Shown in pieces: positions 9,512-18,900 of a DNA stretch of 64,000 bases. The DNA is from Bacteroidota bacterium (GTDB lineage Bacteria; Bacteroidota; Bacteroidia; Bacteroidales; VadinHA17). Numbering within the stretch: the stretch's first letter is position 1; the number at the start of each line of letters is the position of its first letter. The stretch covers positions 1 through 64,000 of the forward strand of contig JADKBL010000020.1 of NCBI GenBank assembly GCA_016718875.1. The letters run 5' to 3'. A program made the position numbers and the translations under genes. The notes under the pieces were generated by a model. That model made no database searches and was not told the origin of the DNA. It saw only the letters and a list, made by a program, of their open reading frames with translations.

Positions 9512-9703
9512 ATGATCATTGTACCATTAAAAGAAGGCGAAAACATAGAAAGAGCTTTAAAAAAGTTCAAAAGGAAATTTGAAAAGACGGGAGTGATCCG
9601 CGAATTACGTTCACGTCAGGCTTTTATAAAACCTTCAGTACGCCGTAGAGAAGAAATCAAGAAGGCTATGTATGTTCAGAAGATGCAGGAGAGCGAGGAA
9701 TAG
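9512..9703 (+). CDS. rpsU: 30S ribosomal protein bS21
   Basis: A 63-residue basic protein with the bS21 pattern: beginning MIIVPLKEGENIERALKKFKRKFEKTG and a basic stretch IKPSVRRREEIKKA. Length fits the family. bS21 sits near the 3' end of 16S rRNA and, in Bacteroidota, has been described as helping to hide the anti-Shine-Dalgarno sequence. No Shine-Dalgarno precedes this start codon. It is the first gene of a likely unit with xerC and hpf, 50 bp upstream of xerC. Confidence 0.95.
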   Translation: MIIVPLKEGENIERALKKFKRKFEKTGVIRELRSRQAFIKPSVRRREEIKKAMYVQKMQESEE

Positions 9704-9741
9704 TTCGCCCGGTGTATCTCTAATTATAACATAACAGATAT

Positions 9742-9746
9742 GGAGG
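9742..9746 (+). promoter_or_regulatory. Shine-Dalgarno GGAGG of xerC
   Basis: TGGAGGT lies with a 7-nt gap before the xerC ATG at 9754. This is a strong match to the 16S 3' end, which is uncommon in Bacteroidota genes, and here it sits directly downstream of rpsU. Confidence 0.7.
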
Positions 9747-9753
9747 TTCCTTT

Positions 9754-10641
9754 ATGAATTATAAGGAATCGTTCTTGCAATATCTGATGATCGAAAAGCG
9801 GTATTCGCCGCATACTGTCAGATCTTATTTAAATGACCTGGGTCAGTTTGAGGTCTTTTTGCATGATGCAGGAAACTCAGATAATCCTTCAGAAGTTACA
9901 TCACATGATATCAGAGCATGGATAGTCAGTATGCTTGATGCTGAATATTCAACAGTATCTGTTCACAGAAAAATTTCCTGTCTCAGGGTTTATTTCAGAT
10001 TTTTAAGAAAAGAGGAAATAATTAAAAACGATCCGCTGCAAAAAGTTGTTCTTCCTAAGCGGAAAAAGACATTGCCGGTATTTATAGAGGAGAAGGCGAT
10101 GTCAAAACTTCTTGATGATATAAGTTTCGGTGAAGATTTTGCAGGAATCAGAAACAAAACGATTATAGAGATGTTATACCTTACAGGCATGAGAAGGTCA
10201 GAGCTGATAGGTTTGAAAGATGGTGATGTTGATATGGCTGATGCAACTGTAAAGGTTACCGGAAAAAGGAATAAGCAGAGGATAATTCCTCTTGTAAAAC
10301 CTTTCATGAAAAATCTCGATACTTATATAAAAATGAGGGATACTCATCAGGATACCCGAAACGATGATTGGTTTTTTGTTACTGATAAAGGAAATAAACT
10401 CTACGATAAATACGTATATAATATAGTTAAGGGGTATTTATCGGTTGTGACTACTGCTGACAGAAAAAGTCCGCATATTCTTCGACACACATTTGCGACA
10501 CATATGCTAAATAACGGAGCGGATCTCAATTCAATTAAGGAGTTGCTCGGGCATGCAAATCTATCGGCAACACAGGTTTATACGCACAATACTTTTGAAA
10601 AACTTAAAAAAGTTTATAAACAAGCTCATCCGAGAGCTTAA
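9754..10641 (+). CDS. xerC: Tyrosine recombinase XerC
   Basis: A 295-residue site-specific recombinase. An N-terminal SAM-like core-binding domain (about 1-85) is followed by the catalytic domain. The catalytic residues are present: the Arg in GMRRSEL (about 146), the Lys in TGKRNKQR, HILRHTF (about 241-247), LLGHANL (His about 265), and the nucleophile Tyr in VYTH (about 275). It has the length and arrangement of chromosomal XerC/XerD that resolve chromosome dimers, and its place between rpsU and hpf is a housekeeping setting, so it is not evidence for an integrated element. Which of XerC or XerD it is cannot be settled without its partner. Confidence 0.9.
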   Translation: MNYKESFLQYLMIEKRYSPHTVRSYLNDLGQFEVFLHDAGNSDNPSEVTSHDIRAWIVSMLDAEYSTVSVHRKISCLRVYFRFLRKEEIIKNDPLQKVVLPKRKKTLPVFIEEKAMSKLLDDISFGEDFAGIRNKTIIEMLYLTGMRRSELIGLKDGDVDMADATVKVTGKRNKQRIIPLVKPFMKNLDTYIKMRDTHQDTRNDDWFFVTDKGNKLYDKYVYNIVKGYLSVVTTADRKSPHILRHTFATHMLNNGADLNSIKELLGHANLSATQVYTHNTFEKLKKVYKQAHPRA

Positions 10642-10653
10642 CACTAATTAATA

Positions 10654-10662
10654 AAAGGAGGT
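10654..10662 (+). promoter_or_regulatory. Extended Shine-Dalgarno AAAGGAGGT of hpf
   Basis: AAGGAGGT is fully complementary over 8 bases to the usual 16S 3' end and is placed 7 nt before the hpf ATG. It is the most complete Shine-Dalgarno I saw in the window. Confidence 0.8.
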
Positions 10663-10668
10663 ACTATC

Positions 10669-10968
10669 ATGAACATTCAGATTCATTCAGTACGGTTTGA
10701 TGCCGACAAAAAGCTGATCGACTTTGTTCAGCAGAAACTGGAGAAACTTAACCAGTTTGGTGAAGACATTGTAAATGCCGAGGTCTATTTAAGACTTGAC
10801 AAAGATCAGGATCGTGAGAATAAAATTAGTGAAATTAAGCTGGAAGTGGCTGGTAAACCACTGTTTGCAAAGAAGCAGAGTAAAACATTTGAAGAAGCAA
10901 CTGATGAAGCAATAGATGCACTTAAAAAGCAGATTACCAAGCACAAGCAGAAGAAGCGGGGAATATGA
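10669..10968 (+). CDS. hpf: Ribosome hibernation-promoting factor (HPF/RaiA family)
   Basis: A 99-residue short-form ribosome-associated inhibitor. It shows the beta-alpha-beta-beta-beta-alpha pattern, starting MNIQIHSVRFDADKKLIDFVQQKLEKL and ending with a basic helix DEAIDALKKQITKHKQKKRG. It binds the 30S decoding site in starvation or stationary phase and blocks translation. The short length lacks the C-terminal dimerisation domain of long HPF. It lies 27 bp after xerC with an exceptionally strong ribosome binding site, and the tRNA cluster follows. Confidence 0.93.
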   Translation: MNIQIHSVRFDADKKLIDFVQQKLEKLNQFGEDIVNAEVYLRLDKDQDRENKISEIKLEVAGKPLFAKKQSKTFEEATDEAIDALKKQITKHKQKKRGI

Positions 10969-10999
10969 TCATTCTATTTTCAAAAATATATCAAATTAT

Positions 11000-11031
11000 T
11001 TTGAATAATAAATTTTAAATTCATACATTTG
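11000..11031 (+). promoter_or_regulatory. Candidate promoter of the tRNA-tuf operon
   Basis: TTTG at 11000-11003 and TACATTTG at 11024-11031 with a 20-nt spacer fit the Bacteroidota promoter consensus. The first tRNA begins about 50 bases downstream. Confidence 0.6.
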
Positions 11032-11082
11032 CAAACCGTTTTTTAAGGGTGAATTATGCTCTAACGGTGCGTTCTTTAAATT

Positions 11083-11156
11083 GCCGATGTAGCTCAGTTG
11101 GCCAGAGCAGCTGATTTGTAATCTGCAGGTCGGGGGTTCGAATCCCTTCATCGGCT
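11083..11156 (+). tRNA. tRNA-Thr (anticodon TGT)
   Basis: A complete cloverleaf: 7-bp acceptor stem GCCGATG/CATCGGC, D-arm with GCTC/GAGC, anticodon loop TTTGTAA, and T-loop TTCGAAT. CCA is not encoded. It is first of a four-tRNA run ahead of tuf. Confidence 0.95.
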
Positions 11157-11206
11157 CTTGAAAGATTTGTAAATGTGTGTCTTAGGAGTAAGACTCTGTT
11201 TATTTT

Positions 11207-11289
11207 GGGGAGATACCAAAGCGGCCAACTGGGGCAGACTGTAAATCTGCTGGCAAATGCCTTCGTAGGTTCGAATCCTGCTCTCCCCA
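11207..11289 (+). tRNA. tRNA-Tyr (anticodon GTA)
   Basis: A class II tRNA with long variable arm. Acceptor GGGGAGA/TCTCCCC, anticodon GTA in CTGTAAA, T-loop TTCGAAT, discriminator A. Confidence 0.95.
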
Positions 11290-11361
11290 CATAAAACAGA
11301 TTCACAGCCGTATCATCAGGCAGAACAGCGTCTGGCTTGCGGTTCTCTTTGGACGATATAA

Positions 11362-11434
11362 GCGGGAGTAGCTCAGTTGGTAGAGCATTAGCCTTCCAAG
11401 CTAAGGGTCGCGGTTTCGAGTACCGTCTCCCGCT
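11362..11434 (+). tRNA. tRNA-Gly (anticodon TCC)
   Basis: Acceptor GCGGGAG/CTCCCGC is fully paired, the anticodon loop is CTTCCAA, and the T-loop is TTCGAGT. Confidence 0.95.
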
Positions 11435-11445
11435 CACTTTTTGAG

Positions 11446-11517
11446 GCCAGAGTAGCTCAGGGGTAGAGCACTTCCTTGGTAAGGAAGGGGTCGGGGGTTC
11501 AATTCCCCCCTCCGGCT
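11446..11517 (+). tRNA. tRNA-Thr (anticodon GGT), with one acceptor mismatch
   Basis: The anticodon loop is TTGGTAA on a 5-bp stem CTTCC/GGAAG, with T-arm GGGGG-TTCAATT-CCCCC. The acceptor GCCAGAG/CTCCGGC has an A-C mismatch at pair 4-69, where GCCGGAG would pair perfectly. Confidence 0.9.
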
Positions 11518-11576
11518 CAACAGGAATTTAATGATTAATTGATTATAGATAAACTAAATTTAATACGCTTGGAGTT

Positions 11577-12764
11577 ATGGCAAAAGAAAAATTTGACAGG
11601 TCGAAACCACACGTAAACGTCGGTACTATCGGACACGTTGACCACGGAAAAACTACTTTGACTGCAGCGATCACAATGGTCCTTGCAAAAAAAGGTCTCT
11701 CTGAAATAAGGGATTTTGATTCAATTGATAATGCTCCTGAGGAGAAAGAAAGGGGTATTACTATTAACACTGCTCACGTTGAATATCAGACTGCAGCACG
11801 TCATTATGCTCACGTTGATTGTCCAGGTCATGCTGACTATATTAAGAACATGGTTACTGGTGCTGCCCAGATGGACGGTGCTATCCTCGTTGTTGCAGCT
11901 GATGATGGTCCAATGCCTCAGACACGTGAACATATTCTTCTTGCACATCAGGTTAACGTTCCTAAGGTGCTCGTTTTTATGAACAAAGTTGATATGGTTG
12001 ATGATGTTGAACTTCTTGATCTCGTAGAGATGGAAGTACGTGATCTTCTCAATTTCTACAAGTTCGATGGCGACAATGCTCCTGTAATCCGTGGTTCAGC
12101 TCTCGGTGCAATGAACGGCGAAGCCAAATGGGAAGATAAGGTAATGGAACTGATGGATGCAGTCGATTCATTTATTCCAATTCCTCCGCGTGAGAATGAA
12201 AAACCATTCCTTATGCCGGTTGAAGACGTGTTCTCAATCACAGGTCGTGGTACAGTTGCTACAGGCCGTATTGAAACAGGTGTTGTTCTTACAGGTGACG
12301 AACTCGAACTTATCGGTCTTGGTGCAACAAAACGTAAATCAGTATGTACTGGTGTTGAAATGTTCCGTAAGATTCTCGACAGAGGGGAAGCTGGTGACAA
12401 CGTAGGTCTTCTGCTTCGCGGTGTTGACAAGAAAGAGATAAAAAGAGGTATGGTTCTTGCCAAACCAGGTTCAATTACTCCTCATACAAAGATCAAGGCT
12501 GAGGTTTATGTTCTTAAGAAAGAAGAAGGTGGACGTCATACTCCATTCCACAATAAATATCGTCCTCAGTTCTATGTAAGAACTCTTGACATTACCGGTG
12601 AGATTACTCTTCCTGAAGGAACTGAAATGGTTATGCCTGGTGATAATGTTACAATCACTGTTGAGCTTATCTACCCTGTTGCTATCAATGTAGGATTGCG
12701 CTTTGCTATCCGCGAAGGTGGAAGAACTGTAGGTGCCGGTGCAGTAACATCAATTGTTGAATAA
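11577..12764 (+). CDS. tuf: Elongation factor Tu
   Basis: A 395-residue GTPase that delivers aminoacyl-tRNA to the ribosome. Nucleotide-binding motifs are complete: GHVDHGKTT (about 19-27), the switch I segment [16 protein letters not shown] (about 80-87) and NKVD (about 135-138). Domains 2 and 3 follow, with normal length. It lies between the four-tRNA run and tRNA-Trp, so the transcript probably carries mature tRNAs on both sides, as in other Bacteroidota. A 10-bp hairpin follows the stop. Confidence 0.98.
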   Translation: MAKEKFDRSKPHVNVGTIGHVDHGKTTLTAAITMVLAKKGLSEIRDFDSIDNAPEEKERGITINTAHVEYQTAARHYAHVDCPGHADYIKNMVTGAAQMDGAILVVAADDGPMPQTREHILLAHQVNVPKVLVFMNKVDMVDDVELLDLVEMEVRDLLNFYKFDGDNAPVIRGSALGAMNGEAKWEDKVMELMDAVDSFIPIPPRENEKPFLMPVEDVFSITGRGTVATGRIETGVVLTGDELELIGLGATKRKSVCTGVEMFRKILDRGEAGDNVGLLLRGVDKKEIKRGMVLAKPGSITPHTKIKAEVYVLKKEEGGRHTPFHNKYRPQFYVRTLDITGEITLPEGTEMVMPGDNVTITVELIYPVAINVGLRFAIREGGRTVGAGAVTSIVE

Positions 12765-12785
12765 TAGGTTTTGGAAATAATAATA

Positions 12786-12822
12786 TGGTAGTTGAGACGC
12801 GAAGTTTCGCGTCTCATAACCA
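12786..12822 (+). other. Strong hairpin between tuf and tRNA-Trp
   Basis: GAGACGCGAA and TTCGCGTCTC form a perfect 10-bp stem with a 2-nt turn, extended outward by TGGT/ACCA. No T-run follows, so it does not look like a classical terminator. It could be an mRNA 3'-end stabiliser or a processing signal ahead of the tRNA. Confidence 0.65.
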
Positions 12823-12831
12823 TATAAAAAC

Positions 12832-12904
12832 ACGGGTGTAGCTCAGTTGGTAGAGCACTGGTCTCCAAAACCAGGTGTCGGGAGTTCGAGTCTCTCCTCC
12901 CGTG
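12832..12904 (+). tRNA. tRNA-Trp (anticodon CCA), with one acceptor mismatch
   Basis: The anticodon loop is CTCCAAA, the T-arm GGGAG-TTCGAGT-CTCTC, and the discriminator G is typical for Trp. The acceptor ACGGGTG/CTCCCGT has a T-T mismatch at pair 6-67. It lies between tuf and secE, the usual place in this phylum. Confidence 0.92.
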
Positions 12905-12922
12905 CAAAAATTTATTAGTATT

Positions 12923-13114
12923 ATGAATATAAAAGGATATTTTCAGGACTCATTAACGGAACTTTTACACAAAGTGACCTGGCCAACATGGAGCGAACTT
13001 CAGAATAGTGCAGTTCTGGTTATGGTTGCTTCCCTGATATTTGCACTAATTGTTGCCGGAATGGATCTGGCATTCAGCAATATCATGGAATTTGTTTACA
13101 GTTTATTATACTAA
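12923..13114 (+). CDS. secE: Preprotein translocase subunit SecE
   Basis: A 63-residue single-span membrane protein. An amphipathic N-terminal helix with the conserved LHKVTWPTWSEL segment precedes one transmembrane helix (about 28-50). SecE clamps SecY in the inner-membrane translocon. The start is the ATG at 12923, 18 bp after tRNA-Trp; longer readings would run through the tRNA. It is followed by nusG after 16 bp, as almost everywhere in bacteria. Confidence 0.95.
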   Translation: MNIKGYFQDSLTELLHKVTWPTWSELQNSAVLVMVASLIFALIVAGMDLAFSNIMEFVYSLLY

Positions 13115-13130
13115 TCAGAGGTAGATTCCA

Positions 13131-13679
13131 ATGAGTGAGAATATTAAAAAGTGGTATGTGCTTCGGGCTATCGGTGGAAAAGAAAAGAAAGTTAAAGAGT
13201 ATATCGAGAGCGAAGTAGCACGTCTTAAACTTCAGGATTATGTCTCACAGGTTCTTATCCCAACCGAAAAGGTTTACCAGATAAGAGCAGGTAAAAAGAT
13301 AAGTAAGGAGAGAACTTTCTTTCCTGGCTATGTGCTTGTTGAAGCTGTTCTTACCGGCGAAGTGCCGCATCTTTTAAGAAATATACCCAATGTAATAGGG
13401 TTTTTGGGCTCACAGAATGGAGAACCTGTTCCCTTGAGAAAAGCAGAGATAAACCGTATCCTGGGTAAGGTGGATGAGCTGAATGCCAGCGATGAGGAAC
13501 TGAATGTTCCGTTCTTTGTAGGCGAATCAGTAAAAGTTATTGACGGACCTTTCAACAGTTTTACAGGTATTATAGAAGAGGTTAATGAGGAGAAGAAGAA
13601 GCTTAAGGTAATGGTTAAGATTTTCGGAAGAAAAACCCCGCTCGAATTAAGCTTTATGCAGGTAGAAAAGGATAATTAA
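13131..13679 (+). CDS. nusG: Transcription termination/antitermination protein NusG
   Basis: A 182-residue protein with an N-terminal NGN domain ([19 protein letters not shown], about 7-25, then FFPGYVLVE) and a C-terminal KOW domain containing [20 protein letters not shown] (about 126-145). It binds the RNA polymerase clamp and couples to Rho or the ribosome. Length and both domains are normal. Co-directional with secE and the ribosomal genes. Confidence 0.96.
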   Translation: MSENIKKWYVLRAIGGKEKKVKEYIESEVARLKLQDYVSQVLIPTEKVYQIRAGKKISKERTFFPGYVLVEAVLTGEVPHLLRNIPNVIGFLGSQNGEPVPLRKAEINRILGKVDELNASDEELNVPFFVGESVKVIDGPFNSFTGIIEEVNEEKKKLKVMVKIFGRKTPLELSFMQVEKDN

Positions 13680-13690
13680 CAGAAGATATT

Positions 13691-13729
13691 GAGAGTCGTG
13701 ATATTTATAATGCTTCCTGAACGACTTTC
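13691..13729 (+). promoter_or_regulatory. Hairpin in the nusG-rplK spacer, possible L1 leader target
   Basis: GAGAGTCGT (13691-13699) pairs with ACGACTTTC (13721-13729) over 9 bp, including one G-T, with a 21-nt loop. It ends 33 bases before the rplK start. Autogenous control of the L11-L1 operon by L1 through a leader structure is known in other bacteria; that this hairpin does it is inference. Confidence 0.4.
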
Positions 13730-13762
13730 AAGTGCTCGCAATAAATACGCAAATTTAAAATT

Positions 13763-14206
13763 ATGGCAAAAGAAGTTGCTGGATTAATCAAGTTACAGAT
13801 TCGTGGCGGAGGAGCTAATCCATCACCACCTGTTGGCCCCGCTCTGGGTTCAAAAGGTGTGAACATTATGGATTTCTGCAAGCAATTTAATGCGAGGACC
13901 CAGGACAAGGCTGGAAAAGTTATACCGGTTGTTATTACGGTTTATGTTGACAAAACATTTGAATTTGTTACTAAAACCCCTCCGGTTGCTGTTCAGCTGC
14001 TCGAAGTTACCAAGACAAAGAAAGGTTCAAAAGAACCTAACCGTGATAAGGTAGCATCTATTTCCTGGGACCAGGTCAAGTCAATTGCTAAGGATAAAAT
14101 GGAAGACTTAAACTGTTTTACAGTAGAGTCTGCAATGCGAATGGTAGCTGGTACCGCCAGAAGTATGGGAATCACCGTTAAAGGCGATTTCCCTAAAAAC
14201 AATTAA
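13763..14206 (+). CDS. rplK: 50S ribosomal protein uL11
   Basis: A 147-residue protein with the canonical start [20 protein letters not shown] and [23 protein letters not shown] (about 22-44), followed by the RNA-binding C-terminal domain. It forms the stalk base of the GTPase centre. It is followed by rplA after 12 bp. Confidence 0.98.
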   Translation: MAKEVAGLIKLQIRGGGANPSPPVGPALGSKGVNIMDFCKQFNARTQDKAGKVIPVVITVYVDKTFEFVTKTPPVAVQLLEVTKTKKGSKEPNRDKVASISWDQVKSIAKDKMEDLNCFTVESAMRMVAGTARSMGITVKGDFPKNN

Positions 14207-14218
14207 TTAGGAGAAAAA

Positions 14219-14914
14219 ATGACTAAACTTACCAAAAATCAGAAGTTTGCTCTTGAAAAACTCGATAAGAACAAGCTTTATTCATTAAAAGAAGCTTCTG
14301 CTCTGGTTAAGGAAATGACCAAAACCAAGTTTGATGCTTCTGTTGATTTGGATGTAAGGTTAGGTATAGATCCAAGAAAATCCAATCAGATGGTTCGCGG
14401 AGTTGTTTCACTTCCCCACGGAACAGGTAAGCAGACACGTGTACTCGTGCTCTGTACCCCCGATAAGGAAAATGAAGCAAAAGAATCCGGAGCCGACTTT
14501 GTTGGCCTTGACGATTACGTTGAGAAAATCAAAGCAGGTTGGACAGATGTGGATGTTATCATAACCATGCCATCCGTTATGGGAAAGGTCGGTCAGTTAG
14601 GTCGAATACTCGGTCCCCGCGGACTGATGCCGAACCCAAAAAGTGGAACCGTCACTATGGAAATTGGTAAGGCTGTTAAAGAAGTGAAGCAGGGTAAGAT
14701 TGATTTCAAAGTAGATAAGAACGGAATCATTCATACCTCAATCGGAAAAGTCTCGTTTGAGCCCCAGATGATCGCTGATAATGCCAAGGAGTTTATCACA
14801 ATGGTAAACAAACTTAAACCGGCTGCCGCGAAAGGAACATACTTACGCAGTATTTTCATTTCCAGCACTATGAGTCCGGGTGTTAAAGTCGATCCAAAAG
14901 GTCTTGATGAATAA
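14219..14914 (+). CDS. rplA: 50S ribosomal protein uL1
   Basis: A 231-residue protein. It shows the uL1 core: [20 protein letters not shown] (about 42-61), [15 protein letters not shown] (about 139-153) and the terminal [13 protein letters not shown]. It builds the mobile L1 stalk at the E-site and commonly represses its own operon. The start is preceded by AGGAG at a suitable distance. Confidence 0.98.
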   Translation: MTKLTKNQKFALEKLDKNKLYSLKEASALVKEMTKTKFDASVDLDVRLGIDPRKSNQMVRGVVSLPHGTGKQTRVLVLCTPDKENEAKESGADFVGLDDYVEKIKAGWTDVDVIITMPSVMGKVGQLGRILGPRGLMPNPKSGTVTMEIGKAVKEVKQGKIDFKVDKNGIIHTSIGKVSFEPQMIADNAKEFITMVNKLKPAAAKGTYLRSIFISSTMSPGVKVDPKGLDE

Positions 14915-14942
14915 TTATTTATAGTAAAATTCGGAAGAAATA

Positions 14943-15467
14943 ATGAGACGGGAAGAAAAAAACGCTATCATAGACAGCCTTGCTGAAAGATTGAAAGAGT
15001 ACGGTCACTTTTATCTGACTGATACTGCTCAGCTTAATGCAGCTGATACAAGTGAACTGAGAAGAAAGTGCTTCGAAAACGATATAAAACTTATCGTTGT
15101 TAAAAACACTCTCCTTAAAAGGGCACTTGAGCAGACTACTGGAAACTTTGAAGAACTATATCCGGTTCTGAAAGGTACTACGTCCATCATGTTTACTCAA
15201 TCGGGAAATGTTCCTGCAAAACTTATAAAGGAATTCCGTAAGAGTCATGGTAAACCTGTGCTTAAAGGCGCATACGTTCAGGAATCAATTTATGTCGGCG
15301 ATAATCAGCTTGATGCTCTTATCTCGATAAAAACCAAGGAAGAACTCGTCGGCGATATTATTATGTTGCTGCAGTCTCCTGCGAAGAACGTTATATCAGC
15401 CCTGCAGTCAGGTGGAAATAAAATTCACGGTGTTCTTGAAACACTGTCAAAAAGAGAAGAAAAATAA
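14943..15467 (+). CDS. rplJ: 50S ribosomal protein uL10
   Basis: A 174-residue protein with the uL10 opening MRREEKNAIIDSLAERLKEYGHFYL, the core VVKNTLLKRALE (about 57-68), and a C-terminal helix that anchors L7/L12 dimers. It lies 28 bp after rplA and 28 bp before rplL. Confidence 0.97.
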   Translation: MRREEKNAIIDSLAERLKEYGHFYLTDTAQLNAADTSELRRKCFENDIKLIVVKNTLLKRALEQTTGNFEELYPVLKGTTSIMFTQSGNVPAKLIKEFRKSHGKPVLKGAYVQESIYVGDNQLDALISIKTKEELVGDIIMLLQSPAKNVISALQSGGNKIHGVLETLSKREEK

Positions 15468-15495
15468 ATTAAAATCAATCTAAAAATCAATAAAA

Positions 15496-15873
15496 ATGGC
15501 AGATCTTAAGAAATTTGCAGAAGAACTGGTTAACTTATCTGTAAAAGAAGTAAGCGAACTGGCTAAAATACTTAAAGAAGAGTATGGCATTGAACCCGCT
15601 GCAGCAGCAGTTGCAGTTGCAGCTCCTTCAGCAGGTGGCGATGCTCCTGCAGCAGCTGAGAAATCAACATTTGATGTTATTCTCAAAAATGCTGGCGGTC
15701 AGAAATTACAGATTGTTAAACTCGTTAAGGATATCACCGGACTTGGTCTTAAAGAAGCTAAAGCAGTAGTTGATGCAGCTCCGGGACCAGTTAAAGAAGG
15801 TGTTACCAAAGAAGAAGCTGAAGCTATTAAAGGTCAATTAGTAGAAGCAGGAGCTGAAGTTGAACTTAAATAA
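15496..15873 (+). CDS. rplL: 50S ribosomal protein bL12 (L7/L12)
   Basis: A 125-residue acidic protein: an N-terminal dimerisation domain ([20 protein letters not shown]), an Ala-rich hinge (about 36-55), and the C-terminal factor-binding domain with KTFDVIL-type and [20 protein letters not shown] motifs. It recruits translation GTPases. Followed by a terminator-like hairpin before rpoB. Confidence 0.98.
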   Translation: MADLKKFAEELVNLSVKEVSELAKILKEEYGIEPAAAAVAVAAPSAGGDAPAAAEKSTFDVILKNAGGQKLQIVKLVKDITGLGLKEAKAVVDAAPGPVKEGVTKEEAEAIKGQLVEAGAEVELK

Positions 15874-15897
15874 GTTATACCTGAATACCGGGTTATA

Positions 15898-15935
15898 GGT
15901 TTAGTCCCGCATAAAGCGGGACTAAGCCTTTTTGT
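15898..15935 (+). terminator. Intrinsic terminator/attenuator between rplL and rpoB
   Basis: GGTTTAGTCCCGC (15898-15910) and GCGGGACTAAGCC (15916-15928) form a 13-bp stem with one G-T pair and a 5-nt loop, followed by TTTTTG. It has all the features of a Rho-independent terminator, yet rpoB begins about 35 bases later with no clear promoter. Partial read-through lowering rpoBC relative to ribosomal proteins is the likely role. Confidence 0.8.
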
Positions 15936-15969
15936 TCTTTAAATTATAAGTTCACTTAATCTTTTAAAA

Positions 15970-18900
15970 ATGTCCTCAAAAAATACCGAAAGAATAAGTT
16001 TCGCTTCCAGGAAAAATCAGCTTGATTATCCTGATTTTCTGGAGATTCAGTTAAAATCATTCGGTGAGTTCTTCCAGCTTGGAACTACTCCCGAGAACAG
16101 GAAAAAAGAGGGACTATTCAAAGTCTTTACCGAAAATTTCCCCATAACTGATACAAGGGACAATTTCGTCCTCGAATTTCTTGATTATTATATTGATCCT
16201 CCCCGTTATACAATCGAGGAGTGTATCGAACGCGGACTTACATTCAGCGTTCCGCTTAAAGCAAAATTAAAATTGTACTGTACCGATCCCGAACACGAGG
16301 ATTTCGATACAGTTATTCAGGATGTATATCTCGGAACTGTCCCGTATATGACCGATCGCGCCACCTTTGTTATCAATGGCGCTGAAAGGGTTGTGGTTTC
16401 ACAGCTGCACCGTTCACCGGGCGTATTCTTCGGACAGAGCATACATGCCAATGGTACAAAACTCTATTCAGCCAGAATTATTCCTTTCAAAGGATCATGG
16501 ATAGAATTTGCTACCGACATCAATAATGTGATGTACGCTTACATCGACAGAAAGAAAAAACTGCCGGTTACAACTCTCCTTCGTGCTATCGGATTCGAAA
16601 GCGATAAGCAGATCCTCGAGATCTTCAATCTCGCTGAGGAACATAAGGTATCAAAGACAAACATAAAGAAACTTGTTGGACGCAAACTGGCTGCCAGGGT
16701 GCTCAAAACATGGGTCGAGGACTTTGTTGATGAAGATACCGGAGAAGTTGTTTCAATTGAAAGAAATGAGGTAATCCTCGACAGGGAAACAGTCATTGAG
16801 AATGAACACGTTGACCTGATTGTTGATTCTGGTGCAAAAGCAATTCTTCTGCACAGGGATGATACAACCCTTTCGGATTATGCAATCATATATAATACTC
16901 TTCAGAAAGATCCCTGTAACTCTGAAAAAGAGGCAGTTATCTATATTTACAGGCAGCTCCGCAATGCTGAGCCACCTGATGAAGCCACAGCCCGCGATGT
17001 GATCGATAAGCTTTTCTTTTCCGATAAACGTTATGACCTCGGAGAGGTAGGACGCTACAGAATCAACAAGAAGCTTGGCCTCGAAACCGATATGAATACC
17101 AAGATCCTCACACGTGAGGACATTATCAAGATTATCGGTTACCTGATTGAACTTATCAATTCAAAGACTGATATCGATGATATCGACCACCTGAGTAACA
17201 GGAGGGTCCGTACCGTTGGCGAACAGCTTTATGCACAGTTTGGTGTGGGTCTTGCCCGTATGGCAAGAACAATCCGTGAACGAATGAACGTAAGAGACAA
17301 CGAGGTATTTACACCCGTTGACCTGATAAACTCGAAGACACTCTCTTCAGTTATCAACTCATTCTTCGGGACAAACCAGCTGTCTCAGTTTATGGATCAG
17401 ACAAACCCGCTTGCAGAGATGACTCACAAGCGTCGTATGTCGGCACTCGGACCTGGCGGTCTTTCCCGCGAAAGAGCAGGTTTTGAAGTAAGGGACGTTC
17501 ACTATACTCACTATGGCCGTCTTTGCCCGATTGAAACACCTGAAGGCCCCAATATCGGACTTATATCATCTCTCTGTGTATTTGCAAAGATCAACGATTT
17601 AGGCTTTATTGAAACTCCTTATCTTACTGTTAATCATGATGATAAGAAGGGGTCGAAAGTTGATTTGTCAGAAGGTGGTGTTGTATGGCTCAGCGCTGAG
17701 GAGGAGGAAGAAAAGATGATCGCCCAGGCGAATGCTCCTCTTACAAAAGATGGCCATTTTGAAAATCAAAGGGCAAAATGCCGCTATGAGGCTGACTATC
17801 CTTTCGAGGAAGTAACAAAAGTCGACCTTATGGATGTTGCTCCAAACCAGATAGCATCAATAGCTGCATCTCTTATCCCGTTCCTTGAGCATGATGATGC
17901 CAACAGGGCTCTCATGGGTTCGAACATGATGCGCCAGGCAGTTCCTCTTATCAATCCCGAAGCTCCGATCGTTGGAACAGGACTCGAAGGACAGGTTATC
18001 AGGGACAGCCGTATCCTTTATATGGCAGAGGGTGACGGAATTGTTGAATTTGTTGATTCAAACGAAATAGTAGTAAGGTACACACGTACCGATGAGGAGA
18101 AATTTGTAAGCTTTGATGATGATATCAGACGCTACACTCTTCCTAAATACCGCAAGACAAACCAGAATACCTGTATAAACCTCCTGCCTGTTGTGAAAAA
18201 AGGCGAGAAGGTTAAAAAAGGACAGGTACTTACAGAAGGTTACGGAACCAAGCATGGTGAACTTGCTCTCGGAAGAAACCTGAAAGTGGCATTCATGCCA
18301 TGGAAAGGTTACAACTTTGAGGATGCTATTGTAATCTCTGAAAAAGTTGTTCAGGAAGACTATTTCACATCAGTTCATATTGATGAGTACCAGCTTGAAG
18401 TACGCGATACAAAACGCGGTCTTGAAGAACTTACATCAGATATACCGAACGTAAGCGAGGAAGCTACAAAGAATCTCGACGAAAACGGTCTGATCAGGAT
18501 CGGTGCACACATCCGTCCGGGTGATATACTTATTGGTAAGATCACTCCAAAAGGAGAATCTGATCCTTCACCTGAAGAAAAACTTCTGCGTGCTATCTTC
18601 GGCGATAAAGCGGGAGATGTTAAGGATGCATCGCTCAAAGCAGGTCCCTCACTTGATGGAGTTGTAATTGACAAGAAACTCTTTACAAGGGCTATTAAGG
18701 ACAGAAAAGCCAAAGCAGTTGAGAAACCTCTGCTTGATAAAATCGAGACAGAATTCAACAGAAGCGTTGATGATCTGAAGGCAAGACTTGTTGATAAACT
18801 CTTCATTCTTGTAAATGGTAAAACATCACAGGGTGTTAAGGATTATCTTAACGTGGATGTTATTCCCAAAGGCAGCAAGTTTACTCTAAAGCAGCTTCAG

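Noticed and set aside
9754..10641. Phage- or island-type integrase
   Set aside because: It is XerC in length and motifs, lies between rpsU and hpf, and no attachment repeats or cargo genes flank the nearby tRNAs.
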